NCBI RefSeq assembly: GCF_902712915.1
Contig: NZ_CACTIA010000005.1
Span: forward strand, 496,001 to 560,000
Length of the DNA stretch: 64,000 bases
Direction: 5' to 3'
From: Acidiphilium sp. C61
GTDB lineage: Bacteria > Pseudomonadota > Alphaproteobacteria > Acetobacterales > Acetobacteraceae
Below, in pieces: positions 42,518 to 52,825 of this stretch; the stretch's first letter is position 1, and every line of letters starts with the position of its first letter. The position numbers and the translations under genes were made by a program. The notes under the pieces were generated by a model. That model was not told the origin of the DNA and did no database searches. It was given only the letters and a program-made list of their open reading frames with translations.

Positions 42518-43837
42518 TTACAGGATGAAGCGGCCGAGATCGCCGCGGGCGGCGAGCGGGGCAACCTTGTCCTCGACGAGTGCTGCATCGACCGTCACCG
42601 TCTCGCCGGCGCGGTCGGTCGCGGCGAAGCTGATCTCCTCGAGCAGCCGCTCCAGCACCGTGGCCAGGCGCCGCGCGCCGATATTCTCGACCCGGTCGTT
42701 GATGTCGGCGGCGAGCGCTGCCACCGCCTCGATCGCATCGTCGGTGAAGTGCAGGTCGACATTCTCGGTCTTGAGCAGGGCGACATACTGCTTGAGCAGG
42801 GAATGTTCCGGCTCGGTCAGGATGCGGCGGAAATCCTCGCGCGAGAGCGAGGCGAGCTCGACACGGATCGGCAGCCGCCCCTGCAGTTCCGGCAGCAGGT
42901 CCGACGGCTTGGCGACGTGGAATGCGCCGGAGGCGATGAAGAGAATGTGATCGGTCTTCACCGGGCCGTATTTGGTCGAGACCGTGGTGCCCTCGATCAG
43001 CGGCAGCAGGTCGCGCTGCACCCCCTCGCGCGAGACGTCGCCGCCGCGAAAGCCGCTCTCGGTACGCGCACAGATCTTGTCGATCTCGTCGAGGAACACG
43101 ATTCCGTGGGTCTCGGCATGCAGGCGGGCATCGGCGTTGAGCTGTTCGTTGTCGAGCAGGCGGTCGGCCTCCTCGCGCTCCAGCGCGGCGCGGGCGGCCG
43201 CGACGGTCATGCGCTTGCGGCCGTGCTGGCGGCCGAACATCGACTTCATCATGTCGCCAAGGTTGATCGCCCCGCCCGGCGGCATGCCCGGCATGTCCAT
43301 CTGGCCGATCACGTTGGGCGGCGTCTCGCTGACATCGACGTCGATTTCCTTGTCCTCCAGCTCGCCGTCGCGCAGCATGCGGCGGAAGCGATTGCGCGTC
43401 TCCGACGAGGCGCCTTCGCCCACCAGCGCGGTGAGCAGCCGGTCCTCGGCGGCGAGTTCGGCGCGGGCCTGCACGCCCTTGCGGCTCATCTCGCGCAACA
43501 TGGTGAGGGACACCTCGACGAGGTCGCGCACGATGCCCTCGACATCGCGGCCGACATAGCCCACCTCGGTGAATTTCGTCGCCTCGACCTTGATGAAGGG
43601 CGCCTGGGCGAGCTTCGCGAGGCGGCGGGCGATCTCGGTCTTGCCGCAGCCGGTCGGGCCGATCATCAGGATGTTCTTCGGCACCACCTCCTCGCGCAGC
43701 CCCTCGGGGAGCTGCTGGCGGCGCCAACGGTTGCGCAGGGCGATGGCGACGGCGCGCTTCGCGTCCTGCTGGCCGATGATGAACCGGTCGAGCTCGGAGA
43801 CGATTTCGCGCGGCGTGTAGGTCGGGCTGTCGATCAC
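42518..43837 (-). CDS. hslU: HslU, ATPase subunit of the HslUV protease
   Basis: This 439-residue AAA+ unfoldase has Walker [16 protein letters not shown], the GYVGRDVE pore loop, Walker [11 protein letters not shown] and a C-terminal GDLGRFIL that docks into HslV. The start is a GTG at 43837 that overlaps the hslV stop by four bases (GTGA); no ATG fits the conserved N-terminus. It acts with HslV in cytoplasmic protein quality control. Confidence 0.94.
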   Translation of the reverse strand: MIDSPTYTPREIVSELDRFIIGQQDAKRAVAIALRNRWRRQQLPEGLREEVVPKNILMIGPTGCGKTEIARRLAKLAQAPFIKVEATKFTEVGYVGRDVEGIVRDLVEVSLTMLREMSRKGVQARAELAAEDRLLTALVGEGASSETRNRFRRMLRDGELEDKEIDVDVSETPPNVIGQMDMPGMPPGGAINLGDMMKSMFGRQHGRKRMTVAAARAALEREEADRLLDNEQLNADARLHAETHGIVFLDEIDKICARTESGFRGGDVSREGVQRDLLPLIEGTTVSTKYGPVKTDHILFIASGAFHVAKPSDLLPELQGRLPIRVELASLSREDFRRILTEPEHSLLKQYVALLKTENVDLHFTDDAIEAVAALAADINDRVENIGARRLATVLERLLEEISFAATDRAGETVTVDAALVEDKVAPLAARGDLGRFIL

Positions 43838-44385
43838 AGGATTTCCACCGTTACGTGATGGTTGGTGTAGACGCAGATGTCGCCGGCGATCTTCATCGCC
43901 CGCCTGGCGATCTCCTCGGCGGTCATGCCGTCCACCGAGATCAGCGCGCGCGCCGCGGCGAGGGCGTAATTGCCGCCGGAGCCGATGGCGATGATGCCGT
44001 CTTCGGGTTCCAGCACGTCGCCATTGCCGGTCAGGGTGTAGGCGTGAGTGCGGTCGGCAACCGCCATCATCGCCTCCAGCCGCCGGAGATAGCGGTCGGT
44101 CCGCCAGTCCTTGGCGAGTTCGACGCAAGCGCGCTCGAGCTGATTGGGGAAGCGCTCCAGCTTCGCCTCCAGCCGTTCGAGCAGGGTGAAGGCGTCGGCC
44201 GTGGCGCCAGCGAACCCGGCCACGACATTGCCGTTGCCGATTCGCCGCACCTTGCGCGCATTGCCCTTCACCACGGTGTTGCCGAGCGAGACCTGGCCAT
44301 CGCCGGCCATGGCCACCTGCCCGTCCCGCTGCACACAGAGAATGGTCGTGCCGTGCCAGCCGACCGGATCATGCGAGTTCATCAT
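43834..44385 (-). CDS. hslV: HslV, peptidase subunit of the HslUV protease
   Basis: This ~183-residue N-terminal nucleophile threonine protease has the mature N-terminus [10 protein letters not shown] exposed after removal of a short propeptide ([12 protein letters not shown]). The [14 protein letters not shown] and [14 protein letters not shown] stretches are typical. Two adjacent ATG codons (44385, 44382) follow GGAGAGG and the second has the better spacing. It is upstream of and coupled to hslU. Confidence 0.94.
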   Translation of the reverse strand: MMNSHDPVGWHGTTILCVQRDGQVAMAGDGQVSLGNTVVKGNARKVRRIGNGNVVAGFAGATADAFTLLERLEAKLERFPNQLERACVELAKDWRTDRYLRRLEAMMAVADRTHAYTLTGNGDVLEPEDGIIAIGSGGNYALAAARALISVDGMTAEEIARRAMKIAGDICVYTNHHVTVEIL

Positions 44386-44520
44386 CCTCTCCAGATGGCA
44401 CCGCGCGAACGGCCGGGCAAGGCGCCGAAGGTAGCAGGCCGCGCGCCCCGGTCCTCGTTTCATGCTGCAAGCGGTGGCGAAAGCCGCTATGCTGCCGCCG
44501 CGCTTCGGGGAGACCACGGG

Positions 44521-44958
44521 ATGGACCGCCGGTTCGGCAGCAGGGCCTACCAGTATTTCGAGTTCATCGTCGTCCAGGCGGTGACGCTGCTGATGGCGAT
44601 CGTGGTGACGGCAGCGCTCGTGCATCTCATCGTCAACATCGCGCACGACATCCTCGCCACCACCTTCGATCCCACCAACGCGGCGGTGTTCCAGTCGGTG
44701 TTCGGGGGGATCTTCACCGTCGTCATCGCGCTGGAATTCAAGCGCTCGATCCTGGTGACCAGCGAGCGCGACGAGGGGCCGGTGCGCGTGCGGGTGGTTA
44801 TCCTGATCGGGATGCTCGCGATCGTCCGCAAGCTGATCATCATGGATCTCGCGCATGAGAACGCGCTGCAACTCCTCGCACTCTCGGTCGCGTTCCTGTC
44901 GCTCGGCATCGTCTACTGGCTGGTGCGCGACCAGGACCGACGGGAACAGCGGGACTGA
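44521..44958 (+). CDS. PsiE-family membrane protein
   Basis: This 145-residue protein has four predicted membrane segments and matches the phosphate-starvation-inducible PsiE family in length and layout ([55 protein letters not shown]). The family's biochemical role is unknown. It diverges from hslVU. No Pho box was recognised. Confidence 0.78.
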   Translation: MDRRFGSRAYQYFEFIVVQAVTLLMAIVVTAALVHLIVNIAHDILATTFDPTNAAVFQSVFGGIFTVVIALEFKRSILVTSERDEGPVRVRVVILIGMLAIVRKLIIMDLAHENALQLLALSVAFLSLGIVYWLVRDQDRREQRD

Positions 44959-45054
44959 GCGGCGCTGATCGGACCCGGCTTGCCAGGCTTCCGGACCCCG
45001 GCTTAGTGTGAGACATCCACATTTACCGATAAAAAACATGTCAGGGAGGATCAC

Positions 45055-46452
45055 ATGCAGGGCCGGACTGCGGCGACGATCGCCGCCCGCCTCGACCGCC
45101 TGCCGCCGTCGCGCGCGGTCTGGACCATCATCGTCCTGATCTCGCTGGGCGGCATTTTCGAGTTCTATGACCTGTTCTTCACCGGCTATGTCGCGCCCGG
45201 CATGGTCGGCGAGGGGCTGTTCAAGCCCGAATCGCTCGGCTTCCTCTCCGGGCTCAGCGTGCTGAAGGTCGCCGGCTTCGGCACCTTCGTGTTCGCCACC
45301 TTCGCCGGACTCTGGGTCGGCGCGCTGCTGTTCGGCCAGGTCGCCGACCGGTTCGGCCGCCGCGCGGTCTTCACCGGCGCGCTGCTGTGGTACATGGTCT
45401 GCACAGCGATCATGGCGTTCCAGACCAGTGGCCTCGCGCTCGATGCCTGGCGCTTCATCGCCGGCATCGGCATCGGCGTCGAGCTCGTCACCATCGATAC
45501 CTTCATCTCCGAGATCATTCCCCGCCGCGAGCGCGGCAAGGCTTTCGCGGTCAACCAGTTCATCACCTTCCTCGTGGTGCCGCTGATCGCGTTCCTGGCC
45601 TATGCGATGAAGGGCAGCAAACCGTTCGGGCTGGACTACTGGCGGGTGTTGATCCTGATCGGCTCGGTCGGCGCGGTAGTGGTGTTTGCCTTGCAGCGGG
45701 GCATTCCCGAGAGCCCGCGCTGGCTCGCCCGCCACGGGCGGATGGCGGAGGCGGAGGCGATCGTCGCCGATCTCGAGCGGCGGGTGGCCGCCGAAACCGG
45801 CCAGCCCCTGCCGCCGCCGCAGCCCGCCGCACCGGAAGAGAGCGGCGCGGGGTCGATCATGGAGATTTTCGGTGCCGAATATCTGCGGCGGACCATCATC
45901 CTGTCGGTCTTCAACATGGCGCAGGTGATCGGCTTCTACGGCTTCGCCGCCTGGGTGCCGACGCTGCTGATCCATCGCGGCATCACCGTCACCCACAGCC
46001 TCGAATATGCCTTCATCATCGCCATCGCCAATCCGTTCGGCCCGCTGCTCGGCACCGTCTTTGCCGACCGGATCGAACGCAAGACGCAGATCATCGGCGC
46101 GCTCGTCATCATGGCGGTGGTGATCGGCCTGTTCGCGCAGAGCTCGGCGCCGCCGGTGCTGATCGCCCTCGGCGTGCTGTTCACGCTGGCCTCGAACGTG
46201 ATGTCCTTCGCCTATCACGGCTACCAGCCGGAGCTGTACCCCACCCGGATCCGCGCCCGCGCGGTCGGTTTCGTGTATTCGTGGAGCCGGCTGGCGGCAG
46301 CCTTCGCCGGCCTCGCGATCGGCGTGCTGCTCGCCCGGTATGGCGTACCGGGCGTGGCGGTATTCATCGGCATCGCCATGCTGGTGGGCATCGCGATGAT
46401 CGGGCTCGGCCCCTCGACCAGGGGGCTCGCGCTCGAACAGATCAACCACTGA
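45055..46452 (+). CDS. Major facilitator superfamily transporter (metabolite:H+ symporter type)
   Basis: This 465-residue permease has twelve predicted membrane segments, with the [15 protein letters not shown] helix 1 and the loop motif [12 protein letters not shown] typical of the sugar/metabolite-proton symporter branch. The central loop carries an [15 protein letters not shown] stretch. GGGAGGA precedes the ATG. Substrate is unknown, a carboxylate or aromatic acid being likely for this branch. It is just upstream of, but probably separate from, the his operon. Confidence 0.83.
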   Translation: MQGRTAATIAARLDRLPPSRAVWTIIVLISLGGIFEFYDLFFTGYVAPGMVGEGLFKPESLGFLSGLSVLKVAGFGTFVFATFAGLWVGALLFGQVADRFGRRAVFTGALLWYMVCTAIMAFQTSGLALDAWRFIAGIGIGVELVTIDTFISEIIPRRERGKAFAVNQFITFLVVPLIAFLAYAMKGSKPFGLDYWRVLILIGSVGAVVVFALQRGIPESPRWLARHGRMAEAEAIVADLERRVAAETGQPLPPPQPAAPEESGAGSIMEIFGAEYLRRTIILSVFNMAQVIGFYGFAAWVPTLLIHRGITVTHSLEYAFIIAIANPFGPLLGTVFADRIERKTQIIGALVIMAVVIGLFAQSSAPPVLIALGVLFTLASNVMSFAYHGYQPELYPTRIRARAVGFVYSWSRLAAAFAGLAIGVLLARYGVPGVAVFIGIAMLVGIAMIGLGPSTRGLALEQINH

Positions 46453-46511
46453 GCGAAGTTTCGCCGGCCGGCTGATTGGCGGGCCGGCGAAATTGGGCTA
46501 GGCCAGCCCCC

Positions 46512-47102
46512 ATGAGCCGAACCGCAAGCATCACGCGCACCACATCCGAAACCTCGATCGAGCTGATGCTCGACCTCGATGGCGCCGGCAATACCGACAT
46601 CGCCACCGGAATCGGGTTCTTCGATCACATGCTGACCGCGCTCGGCCGGCACGCCATGCTCGACCTGATCGTCCGCGCCGAGGGCGACCTGCATATCGAT
46701 GCCCATCATACGATCGAGGATGTCGGCATCGTGCTCGGCCAGGCGCTCCGCGAGGCGCTGGGCGACAAGCGCGGCATCACCCGCTTCGGCTTTGCCGCAA
46801 CTCCGATGGACGAGGCGCTGTGCGAGGCCGCGATCGATCTTTCCGGGCGCGGGTTCCTGGTGTTCGACGTGCCGTTCGAGCGGCAGACGATCGGCGACAT
46901 GGACACCCAGCTCGTGCAGGAATTCTTCCAGGCGCTGACCGCCAATGCCGGCTTCGCGCTGCATCTGACCCGCCGCGCCGGGCACAACGCGCATCACGTG
47001 GCCGAGGCCGCGTTCAAGGCCGCGGCGCGGGCGCTGCGCATGGCGGTCGAGCCTGATCCGCGCGCGGCCGGCGCAATTCCCTCGACCAAGGGGGTGCTGT
47101 GA
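46512..47102 (+). CDS. hisB: HisB, imidazoleglycerol-phosphate dehydratase
   Basis: This 196-residue monofunctional Mn-dependent enzyme catalyses the sixth step of histidine synthesis. The repeated metal motifs are seen in GFFDHMLTALGRH with DAHHTIEDVGI, and AGHNAHHVAEAAFKAAARAL at the C-terminus. The ATG at 46512 begins the conserved part. The stop overlaps the hisH GTG by four bases. It opens the local his operon. Confidence 0.95.
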   Translation: MSRTASITRTTSETSIELMLDLDGAGNTDIATGIGFFDHMLTALGRHAMLDLIVRAEGDLHIDAHHTIEDVGIVLGQALREALGDKRGITRFGFAATPMDEALCEAAIDLSGRGFLVFDVPFERQTIGDMDTQLVQEFFQALTANAGFALHLTRRAGHNAHHVAEAAFKAAARALRMAVEPDPRAAGAIPSTKGVL

Positions 47103-47734
47103 GGATTGCGGTCATCGATTACGGCAGCGGCAATCTCGCCTCGGCGGCGCGCGGGCTTGAGCTCGCCGCCTCCCGGCTCGGGCTCGACGCGACCGTCTCG
47201 ATCACCGACGATGCCGAATTCGTCGCCGGTGCCGACCGCATCGTATTGCCCGGACAGGGCGCCTTCGCCGATTGCGCGCACGGGCTCGCCGCCCGCCCCG
47301 GGCTTGCCGCCGCGATGCATCGCCGGGTCGAGGCCGGGGCGCCGTTCCTTGGCATCTGTGTCGGCATGCAGCTGATGGCCGAACGCGGGCTCGAACACGA
47401 AATCACGCCCGGCTTCGGCTGGATCAGCGGCGATATCGCACAGATTCGCGCCGATGGCCTGCGGCTGCCCCACATGGGCTGGAACGAGCTGGCCTTCACC
47501 CCCGGCGCGCATCCGTTGCTGGAGGGGCTGGTGCCGGGCGATCATGCCTATTTCGTGCATTCCTACGCCCTGCACACGGACGACCGCAGCGCGGTGATCG
47601 CCACCACCTCGTACGGTGAAGAAATCGTGGCAATGGTTGCAACCGGGAACCGGGCGGGTACACAATTCCACGTTGAGAAAAGCCAGGAGGTCGGCCTGAC
47701 GATCCTGGGGAATTTCCTGCGCTGGACACCATGA
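47099..47734 (+). CDS. hisH: HisH, imidazole glycerol phosphate synthase glutaminase subunit
   Basis: This 211-residue class I glutamine amidotransferase supplies ammonia to HisF. The nucleophile cysteine lies in LGICVGMQLM, the oxyanion strand is near PGQGAFADC, and the His-Glu pair lies in FHVEKSQEVG. It starts with GTG overlapping hisB. A GNAT gene is inserted between it and hisA. Confidence 0.94.
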   Translation: MRIAVIDYGSGNLASAARGLELAASRLGLDATVSITDDAEFVAGADRIVLPGQGAFADCAHGLAARPGLAAAMHRRVEAGAPFLGICVGMQLMAERGLEHEITPGFGWISGDIAQIRADGLRLPHMGWNELAFTPGAHPLLEGLVPGDHAYFVHSYALHTDDRSAVIATTSYGEEIVAMVATGNRAGTQFHVEKSQEVGLTILGNFLRWTP

Positions 47735-48291
47735 TGACCCGATCCGACCTCTGCGACCTGCCGCCACCTTCAAGCATGCAGGTGGACCGCCTGACCGCGC
47801 TCGCCGATGACGACATGCAGACCTTGTGCGAGGCGGCCGATGCGGCAATCATCGATGGCGGCGGGTTCGGCTGGCTGCGCCCGCCGGGTCGCGCGGCACT
47901 CGAACAGTATTTCCGCGGGGTGGTGATGGTGCCGGAGCGGGAGCTGTTCGTCGGCCGGATGGATGGCGTGATCTATGGCGCCGCCCAGCTCGTCCGCCCG
48001 CCGCGCAACAACGAGGCGCAGGCTTTCGGCGCGACGCTCGCGCATAATTTCGTCGCCCCCTACGCGCGCGGCCACGGCCTCGCCCGGCTGATCGTCCAGC
48101 GGGTCGAGGACCGCGCACGCGCCCTCGGCTATCAGGTGCTCAACCTCGATGTCCGCGAGACCCAGACCGCCGCCATCGCGCTCTACGAGGCGGTCGGCTT
48201 CATCCGCTGGGGCACCCACCCGGCCTATGCCCGCACTGACGGGCAGACGATCGGCGGGCATTTCTACTACAAGATGTTGCAGGCGTCCTGA
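47731..48291 (+). CDS. GNAT-family N-acetyltransferase inside the his operon
   Basis: This 186-residue acyltransferase has the acetyl-CoA pyrophosphate-binding motif A ([22 protein letters not shown]) and the [15 protein letters not shown] motif B. The substrate is unknown. It overlaps hisH by four bases (ATGA) and ends one base before the hisA start, so it is a genuine operon member. Confidence 0.85.
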   Translation: MMTRSDLCDLPPPSSMQVDRLTALADDDMQTLCEAADAAIIDGGGFGWLRPPGRAALEQYFRGVVMVPERELFVGRMDGVIYGAAQLVRPPRNNEAQAFGATLAHNFVAPYARGHGLARLIVQRVEDRARALGYQVLNLDVRETQTAAIALYEAVGFIRWGTHPAYARTDGQTIGGHFYYKMLQAS

Positions 48292-48292
48292 C

Positions 48293-49033
48293 ATGGCTTT
48301 GACCCTCTACCCGGCGATCGACCTCAAGGATGGCGCCTGCGTGCGGCTGCGCCGCGGCGAGATGGATCAGGCGACGGTCTATGCCGAGGACCCTTCCGCC
48401 CAGGCCCGCGCCTTCGAGGCTGCCGGATTCGTGGCACTGCATGTGGTCGACCTGAACGGTGCCTTCGCCGGCCGGCCGGTGAATGGCGAGGCGGTGCGCG
48501 CGATACTCGCCGCGGTGTCGATGCCGGTCCAACTCGGCGGCGGCATTCGCGACATGGCGGGCATCGCCGCCTGGATCGAGCTTGGCATCTCGCGCGTCAT
48601 TCTCGGCAGTGCCGCGGTGAAGAACCCTGCCCTGGTGCGCGAGGCGGCCGCCGCCTTTCCGGGGCGGATCGTCGTCGGCATCGACGCACGGGACGGCATG
48701 GTCGCAACCGAAGGCTGGGCCGAAACCTCGGCGCTGCCGGCGACCGAAATGGCGGTGCGGCTGCAGGATGCCGGCATCGCCGCCATCATCCACACCGATA
48801 TCGCGCGCGATGGGATGCTCCAGGGCCTCAATCTCGACGCCACCGAGGCCCTCGCCGCCGCCATCGCCATTCCGGTGATCGCCTCGGGCGGTGTGGCCGG
48901 CATCGAGGATATCCGCAACCTGCGCGCCGCCGCCGCACGCACGCCGAACCTTGCCGGCACGATCATCGGCCGCGCCCTCTACGATGGCCGGATCGACCCG
49001 CGGGAAGCGCTGGCGGAGGCCGCCGCATGCTGA
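48293..49033 (+). CDS. hisA: HisA, ProFAR isomerase
   Basis: This 246-residue beta/alpha-barrel enzyme isomerises ProFAR to PRFAR. The catalytic aspartates lie in [13 protein letters not shown] and [14 protein letters not shown] [12 protein letters not shown], and the phosphate-binding loops are QLGGGIRD and [10 protein letters not shown]. The ATG at 48293 follows the GNAT stop directly. It overlaps hisF by seven bases. Confidence 0.95.
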   Translation: MALTLYPAIDLKDGACVRLRRGEMDQATVYAEDPSAQARAFEAAGFVALHVVDLNGAFAGRPVNGEAVRAILAAVSMPVQLGGGIRDMAGIAAWIELGISRVILGSAAVKNPALVREAAAAFPGRIVVGIDARDGMVATEGWAETSALPATEMAVRLQDAGIAAIIHTDIARDGMLQGLNLDATEALAAAIAIPVIASGGVAGIEDIRNLRAAAARTPNLAGTIIGRALYDGRIDPREALAEAAAC

Positions 49034-49791
49034 AGCTGCGAGTCATTCCCTGCCTCGACGTCAAGGACGGGCGCGTGGTCAAGGGGGTGAACTTCGTCTC
49101 GCTGCGCGATGCCGGCGACCCGGTGGAGCAGGCCGTGGTCTATGACCGCGCGGGCGCCGACGAACTCACCTTTCTCGACATCACCGCGAGCCACGAGAAC
49201 CGCGACACGATCATCGACGTGGTCGGCCGCACCGCAGCCAGAGTGTTCCTGCCGCTGACCGTGGGCGGCGGCATCCGCAGCACGGATGACATGCGCCGCC
49301 TGCTGCTGGCCGGTGCGGACAAGTGCAGCATCAATTCGGCCGCCATTTCCCGCCCCGATTTCATCAACGAGGCGGCGCGGAAATTCGGCAGCCAGTGCGT
49401 TGTCGTCGCGGTCGATGCACGGCGCGGCGGCGAGGGCTGGGAGGTGTTCACCCATGGCGGGCGGCGCGGCACCGGGATCGACGCGGTGGGCTGGTGCGCC
49501 GAGATGGCCGCGCGCGGGGCGGGCGAGATCCTGCTGACCTCGATGGACCGCGACGGCACGGGTCTCGGCTTCGATCTCGACCTGCTGCGCGCCGTGACCA
49601 CGCGGGTCAATATCCCCGTGATCGCCTCGGGCGGCGTCGGCACGCTCGCGCATTTCGTCGAGGGTGCGGCGGCGGGTGCGACCGGCCTGCTCGCCGCCAG
49701 CGTGTTCCATTTCGGCCAGTTCACCATCGCCGAGGTGAAGGCCGCTCTTGCCGCCGCCGGCCTGCCGGTTCGTCCGGTCGACCCGCGCTAG
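49027..49791 (+). CDS. hisF: HisF, imidazole glycerol phosphate synthase cyclase subunit
   Basis: This 254-residue barrel enzyme has the catalytic [13 protein letters not shown] (first Asp) and [13 protein letters not shown] (second Asp), and the phosphate loops VGGGIRS and ASGGVGTL. It works with HisH to make imidazole glycerol phosphate and AICAR. It lies in order between hisA and hisE. Confidence 0.96.
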   Translation: MLKLRVIPCLDVKDGRVVKGVNFVSLRDAGDPVEQAVVYDRAGADELTFLDITASHENRDTIIDVVGRTAARVFLPLTVGGGIRSTDDMRRLLLAGADKCSINSAAISRPDFINEAARKFGSQCVVVAVDARRGGEGWEVFTHGGRRGTGIDAVGWCAEMAARGAGEILLTSMDRDGTGLGFDLDLLRAVTTRVNIPVIASGGVGTLAHFVEGAAAGATGLLAASVFHFGQFTIAEVKAALAAAGLPVRPVDPR

Positions 49792-49799
49792 AGGTTCCC

Positions 49800-50345
49800 A
49801 TGCCCAAGAAACCCGTGAAATCCACCCTGCCCGACACCAAGGCGAAGAAGGCCGACGGCAAGGCCGCCGCCAAGCCAAAGGCCAAGCCAAAGGCCAAGCC
49901 AAAGGCCAAGCCGAAGGCCAAGCCCGGGGCCAAGCCCGGGGCACGCGCGGTCGCGACCCATCCGCCGGTGCCGCCGCTGAACCCAGCCGCCCCCAACGCG
50001 CAGGTTCTCGACCGGTTGTGGTCCACGATTATCGCCCGCAAATCGGCCGATCCGCTGGTCAGCCATTCGGCCCGGCTGCTGTCGCGCGGGATCAACAAGG
50101 TGGCGCAGAAATTCGGCGAGGAATCGGTCGAGTGCCTGATCGAGGCCGTCTCCGGCAACCGTGCGGCGCTGATCGCCGAGAGCGCGGACGTGCTGTATCA
50201 CCTGCTGGTGATGTGGGTGGCGGCGGGGCTGCGGCCGGAGGATGTCTGGCTGGAACTCCAGCGCCGGGAAGGCATTTCCGGGATCGCTGAAAAAGCGTCC
50301 CGCCCGATGCTGCTGTCGATCGCGGAAACAAGGAAAATTCCATGA
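49800..50345 (+). CDS. hisE: HisE, phosphoribosyl-ATP pyrophosphatase with lysine-rich N-terminal tail
   Basis: The 181-residue protein has a normal HisE domain from about residue 68 ([12 protein letters not shown] ... [18 protein letters not shown] ... [13 protein letters not shown]) with the EExxE-type metal motif. It hydrolyses phosphoribosyl-ATP to phosphoribosyl-AMP. Preceding it is a ~60-residue tail dominated by K-P-K-A repeats, encoded by 12-base tandem units, which typical ~100-residue HisE proteins lack. It overlaps the HIT-family gene by four bases. Confidence 0.92.
   Translation: MPKKPVKSTLPDTKAKKADGKAAAKPKAKPKAKPKAKPKAKPGAKPGARAVATHPPVPPLNPAAPNAQVLDRLWSTIIARKSADPLVSHSARLLSRGINKVAQKFGEESVECLIEAVSGNRAALIAESADVLYHLLVMWVAAGLRPEDVWLELQRREGISGIAEKASRPMLLSIAETRKIP
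49872..49942 (+). repeat. 12-bp tandem repeats encoding the KPKA tail of HisE
   Basis: Units of the form AAGCCAAAGGCC are repeated about three times exactly, then continue as AAGCCGAAGGCC and AAGCCCGGGGCC variants. Unit size keeps the reading frame. Confidence 0.85.
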
Positions 50346-50725
50346 AACCAGGTGTGAGCGGCAAACCGCCCTATGACGAGCAGAACGTCTTCGCCAGGAT
50401 CCTGCGCGGCGAGATCCCCTGCCGCAAGGTGTTCGAGACCGAATTCGCCCTCGCCTTTCACGACATCAACCCCCAGGCGCCGCAGCATGTGCTGGTGATC
50501 CCGAAGGGGAAATACGTCTCCTTCGCCGATTTCTCGGCCGCCGCCAGCGATGCCGAGATCGCCGGCTTCGTGCGCGCGGTGGGCGAGGTTGCGCGGCAGA
50601 TCGGCGCGGAAGGGACCGGCTACCGGCTGCTCGCCAATATGGGGCCGGACAGCCATCAGGAAGTGCCGCATCTGCACGTGCATGTCTTTGCCGGCCGTCC
50701 TCTGGGGCCGATGCTCGTCCGCTGA
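50342..50725 (+). CDS. HIT-family nucleotide hydrolase (HinT-like)
   Basis: This 127-residue protein carries the histidine triad HLHVHVFAG near the C-terminus and the N-terminal [16 protein letters not shown] pattern of the HINT branch ([16 protein letters not shown]). Such enzymes hydrolyse nucleoside phosphoramidates. Placement directly after hisE with a four-base overlap is common in alphaproteobacteria. Confidence 0.9.
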   Translation: MKPGVSGKPPYDEQNVFARILRGEIPCRKVFETEFALAFHDINPQAPQHVLVIPKGKYVSFADFSAAASDAEIAGFVRAVGEVARQIGAEGTGYRLLANMGPDSHQEVPHLHVHVFAGRPLGPMLVR

Positions 50726-50729
50726 GCCG

Positions 50730-52781
50730 ATGCTGATCGCGGCGGACCGCCTGTTCCGCGACGGGGCGATCACCGGCCCCGGCGCACTCGTGATCGAGAA
50801 CGGGCGGATCACGGCAGTGCTCGATTACGATCCGGCGAACCCGGACCTGCGACTCGAAGGCGGCATCCTCGCCCCCGGCCTGATCGACCTGCACAATAAC
50901 GGCGCCTTCGGCATCGATTGCGCCGAGGCGGATACCGACGGGTTCCGCCATCTCTGCCGGGCCCTCGCCGCCCGCGGCGTCACCAGTTTTGCGCCAACCG
51001 TCATCACTGCGCCGTTCGCCGCCCTGCACGGTGCTGCGCGGCGCCTGCGCGCAGCGATGGCGGCGATGGCGGGCGAGACGGTCGCGCGGATGCCGGGCCT
51101 GCATCTCGAAGGCCCGTTCCTCGCACCCGACCGGCGCGGCGCCCACCGCGCGGAGTGGCTGCGCGATCCGACCGGCGCAGCGCTGGACGAGCTTCTGGCC
51201 GACCCCGATCTCACCGCCACGCTGAAGCTCGTCACCCTCGCGCCGGAACGGCCGGGCGGGCTTGCGGCAGTGCGGCGGCTGACGGGCGCCGGCGTGGCGG
51301 TCGCGCTGGGCCATAGCGACGCCGACGCGGCAGACGCGCAGGCCGCGATCGAGGCCGGCGCCCGGCTGGTGACGCATGTGTTCACCGCGATGCGGCCGTT
51401 TCATCATCGCGATCCGGGGCTGATCGGCGTCGCCCTCGCCGATCCGCGGGTGCATGCGTGTTTCATTGCCGATGGCGTGCATGCGGATGCGCTGGCGCTG
51501 CGCTTCGGCTTCGCCGCCGCAGGGGCGCGGGCAGTGGCGGTGACCGATTCGGTCAGCCTCGCCGGCCTGCCCGAGGGCAGCATGACACGCTTCGGCGGCG
51601 ATTCCGCGCAGGCGCGGGACGGCGCCGCACGGCGGCCGGACGGATCGCTCACCGGTGCGACGATCACGCTCGATGAAGGGCTGCGCCGCCTGATCGGCGC
51701 CGGCATCGCGCCTGCTTCCGCGCTGTCCGCGGTGACCGAAGCCCCCGCCGCAGCCCTCGGCCTGACCGATCGGGGACGGCTCGCCGCCGGGTGCCTGGCC
51801 GATCTCGTCTGGTTCGACGATCGATTCGAGATCCGCAATGCCTGGATCGGCGGCACGGCGCTGCATCCCCTGCCCGTCCCGGCGCGCCACGCCCCCGCCA
51901 TGCCGGCGACGGAGACGATCCGCCGCGATATCGACGAGCTCGACCGCGCGGACAGCGCCACGATCATGGGCGCGTTGCTGGATCAGGAACAGGGAGCGGC
52001 GGCGGCGGTGAAACGCGCGATCCCCGCCCTCGCCCGCCTGGCGGAGGGCGTGACGGCGCGGCTCGAAGCCGGTGGGCGGCTGTTCTATGCCGGTGCCGGA
52101 ACCTCCGGCCGCCTCGCGGTGCTCGATGCGGTGGAATGCGGGCCGACCTTCTCGCTGCCGGACGGGGTGATCATTCCCCTGATCGCCGGCGGCGGCGCGG
52201 CGGTAACCGGCGCGGTCGAGGGCGCCGAAGACGATGAGGATGCCGCCGCCGCCTTGCTCGATGAGCACAAGGCGGGCCCGGCGGATGGTCTCGTCGGCAT
52301 CGCCGCCTCCGGGCGGACGCCGTTCACCCTCGGCGCGCTGCGCGCCGCCGCCGCGCGCGGCCTGCTGACCGGGGCGATCGTCAATGCCGATGGTCCGCTC
52401 GCCGCTTCGGCCGACATCGCGGTGGTGATCGCGACGGGTGCCGAAGTGCTCGCCGGCTCGACCCGGCTTTCTGCCGGCACCAGCCAGAAACTCGCGCTCA
52501 ACGCGCTCTCCACCACGGTGATGATGCGTCTCGGCAAGACGTTCGGCCCCTATATGGTCGATCTCCGCGCCACCAACGCGAAGCTGCGCGCCCGCGCCAT
52601 CCGCATCGTCGCCGCGATTGCCGGCGCGCCCGAGGCCGATGCGAAAGATGCACTCGAAACAAGCGGTTACGAAGTAAAAACAGCCATCGTCATGCTGGTG
52701 TTGCGAATCGGCACGACCGAGGCACGGCTGAGGCTCGGCAAGGCGGGCGGACGATTGCGCGCCGCTCTGGAAAGGGCATAG
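50730..52781 (+). CDS. nagA-murQ: Fused N-acetylglucosamine-6-phosphate deacetylase (NagA) and MurNAc-6-phosphate etherase (MurQ)
   Basis: This single 683-residue frame joins two cytoplasmic peptidoglycan-recycling enzymes. Residues ~1-385 are NagA: LIDLHNNG, the GLHLEGPF metal motif, ALGHSDAD, THVFTAM and the catalytic ADGVHAD / VTDSVSLAG. Residues ~391-683 are MurQ: a SIS sugar-phosphate fold with YAGAGTSGRLAVLDAVECGPTF, GAEDD (second catalytic Glu) and TSQKLALNALSTTVMMRLGK. MurQ makes GlcNAc-6-phosphate and lactate from MurNAc-6-phosphate, and NagA deacetylates that product. A short linker LHPLPVPARHAPA joins them. An internal ATG at 51900 could also allow separate MurQ. Confidence 0.9.
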   Translation: MLIAADRLFRDGAITGPGALVIENGRITAVLDYDPANPDLRLEGGILAPGLIDLHNNGAFGIDCAEADTDGFRHLCRALAARGVTSFAPTVITAPFAALHGAARRLRAAMAAMAGETVARMPGLHLEGPFLAPDRRGAHRAEWLRDPTGAALDELLADPDLTATLKLVTLAPERPGGLAAVRRLTGAGVAVALGHSDADAADAQAAIEAGARLVTHVFTAMRPFHHRDPGLIGVALADPRVHACFIADGVHADALALRFGFAAAGARAVAVTDSVSLAGLPEGSMTRFGGDSAQARDGAARRPDGSLTGATITLDEGLRRLIGAGIAPASALSAVTEAPAAALGLTDRGRLAAGCLADLVWFDDRFEIRNAWIGGTALHPLPVPARHAPAMPATETIRRDIDELDRADSATIMGALLDQEQGAAAAVKRAIPALARLAEGVTARLEAGGRLFYAGAGTSGRLAVLDAVECGPTFSLPDGVIIPLIAGGGAAVTGAVEGAEDDEDAAAALLDEHKAGPADGLVGIAASGRTPFTLGALRAAAARGLLTGAIVNADGPLAASADIAVVIATGAEVLAGSTRLSAGTSQKLALNALSTTVMMRLGKTFGPYMVDLRATNAKLRARAIRIVAAIAGAPEADAKDALETSGYEVKTAIVMLVLRIGTTEARLRLGKAGGRLRAALERA

Positions 52782-52825
52782 TCCCTCCCGCACCGGCCTG
52801 CTCCCGGCCGGAAATGGAGGAACTC

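Noticed and set aside
43834..46449. 871-residue minus-strand frame running from the MFS gene into hslV
   Set aside because: Only its last ~183 residues are HslV. The rest is the antisense of the MFS and PsiE-like genes, with repeat-poor arginine/histidine-rich composition typical of shadow frames.
49872..49942. CRISPR-like array
   Set aside because: The 12-bp units have no spacers and translate in frame as the KPKA tail of HisE.
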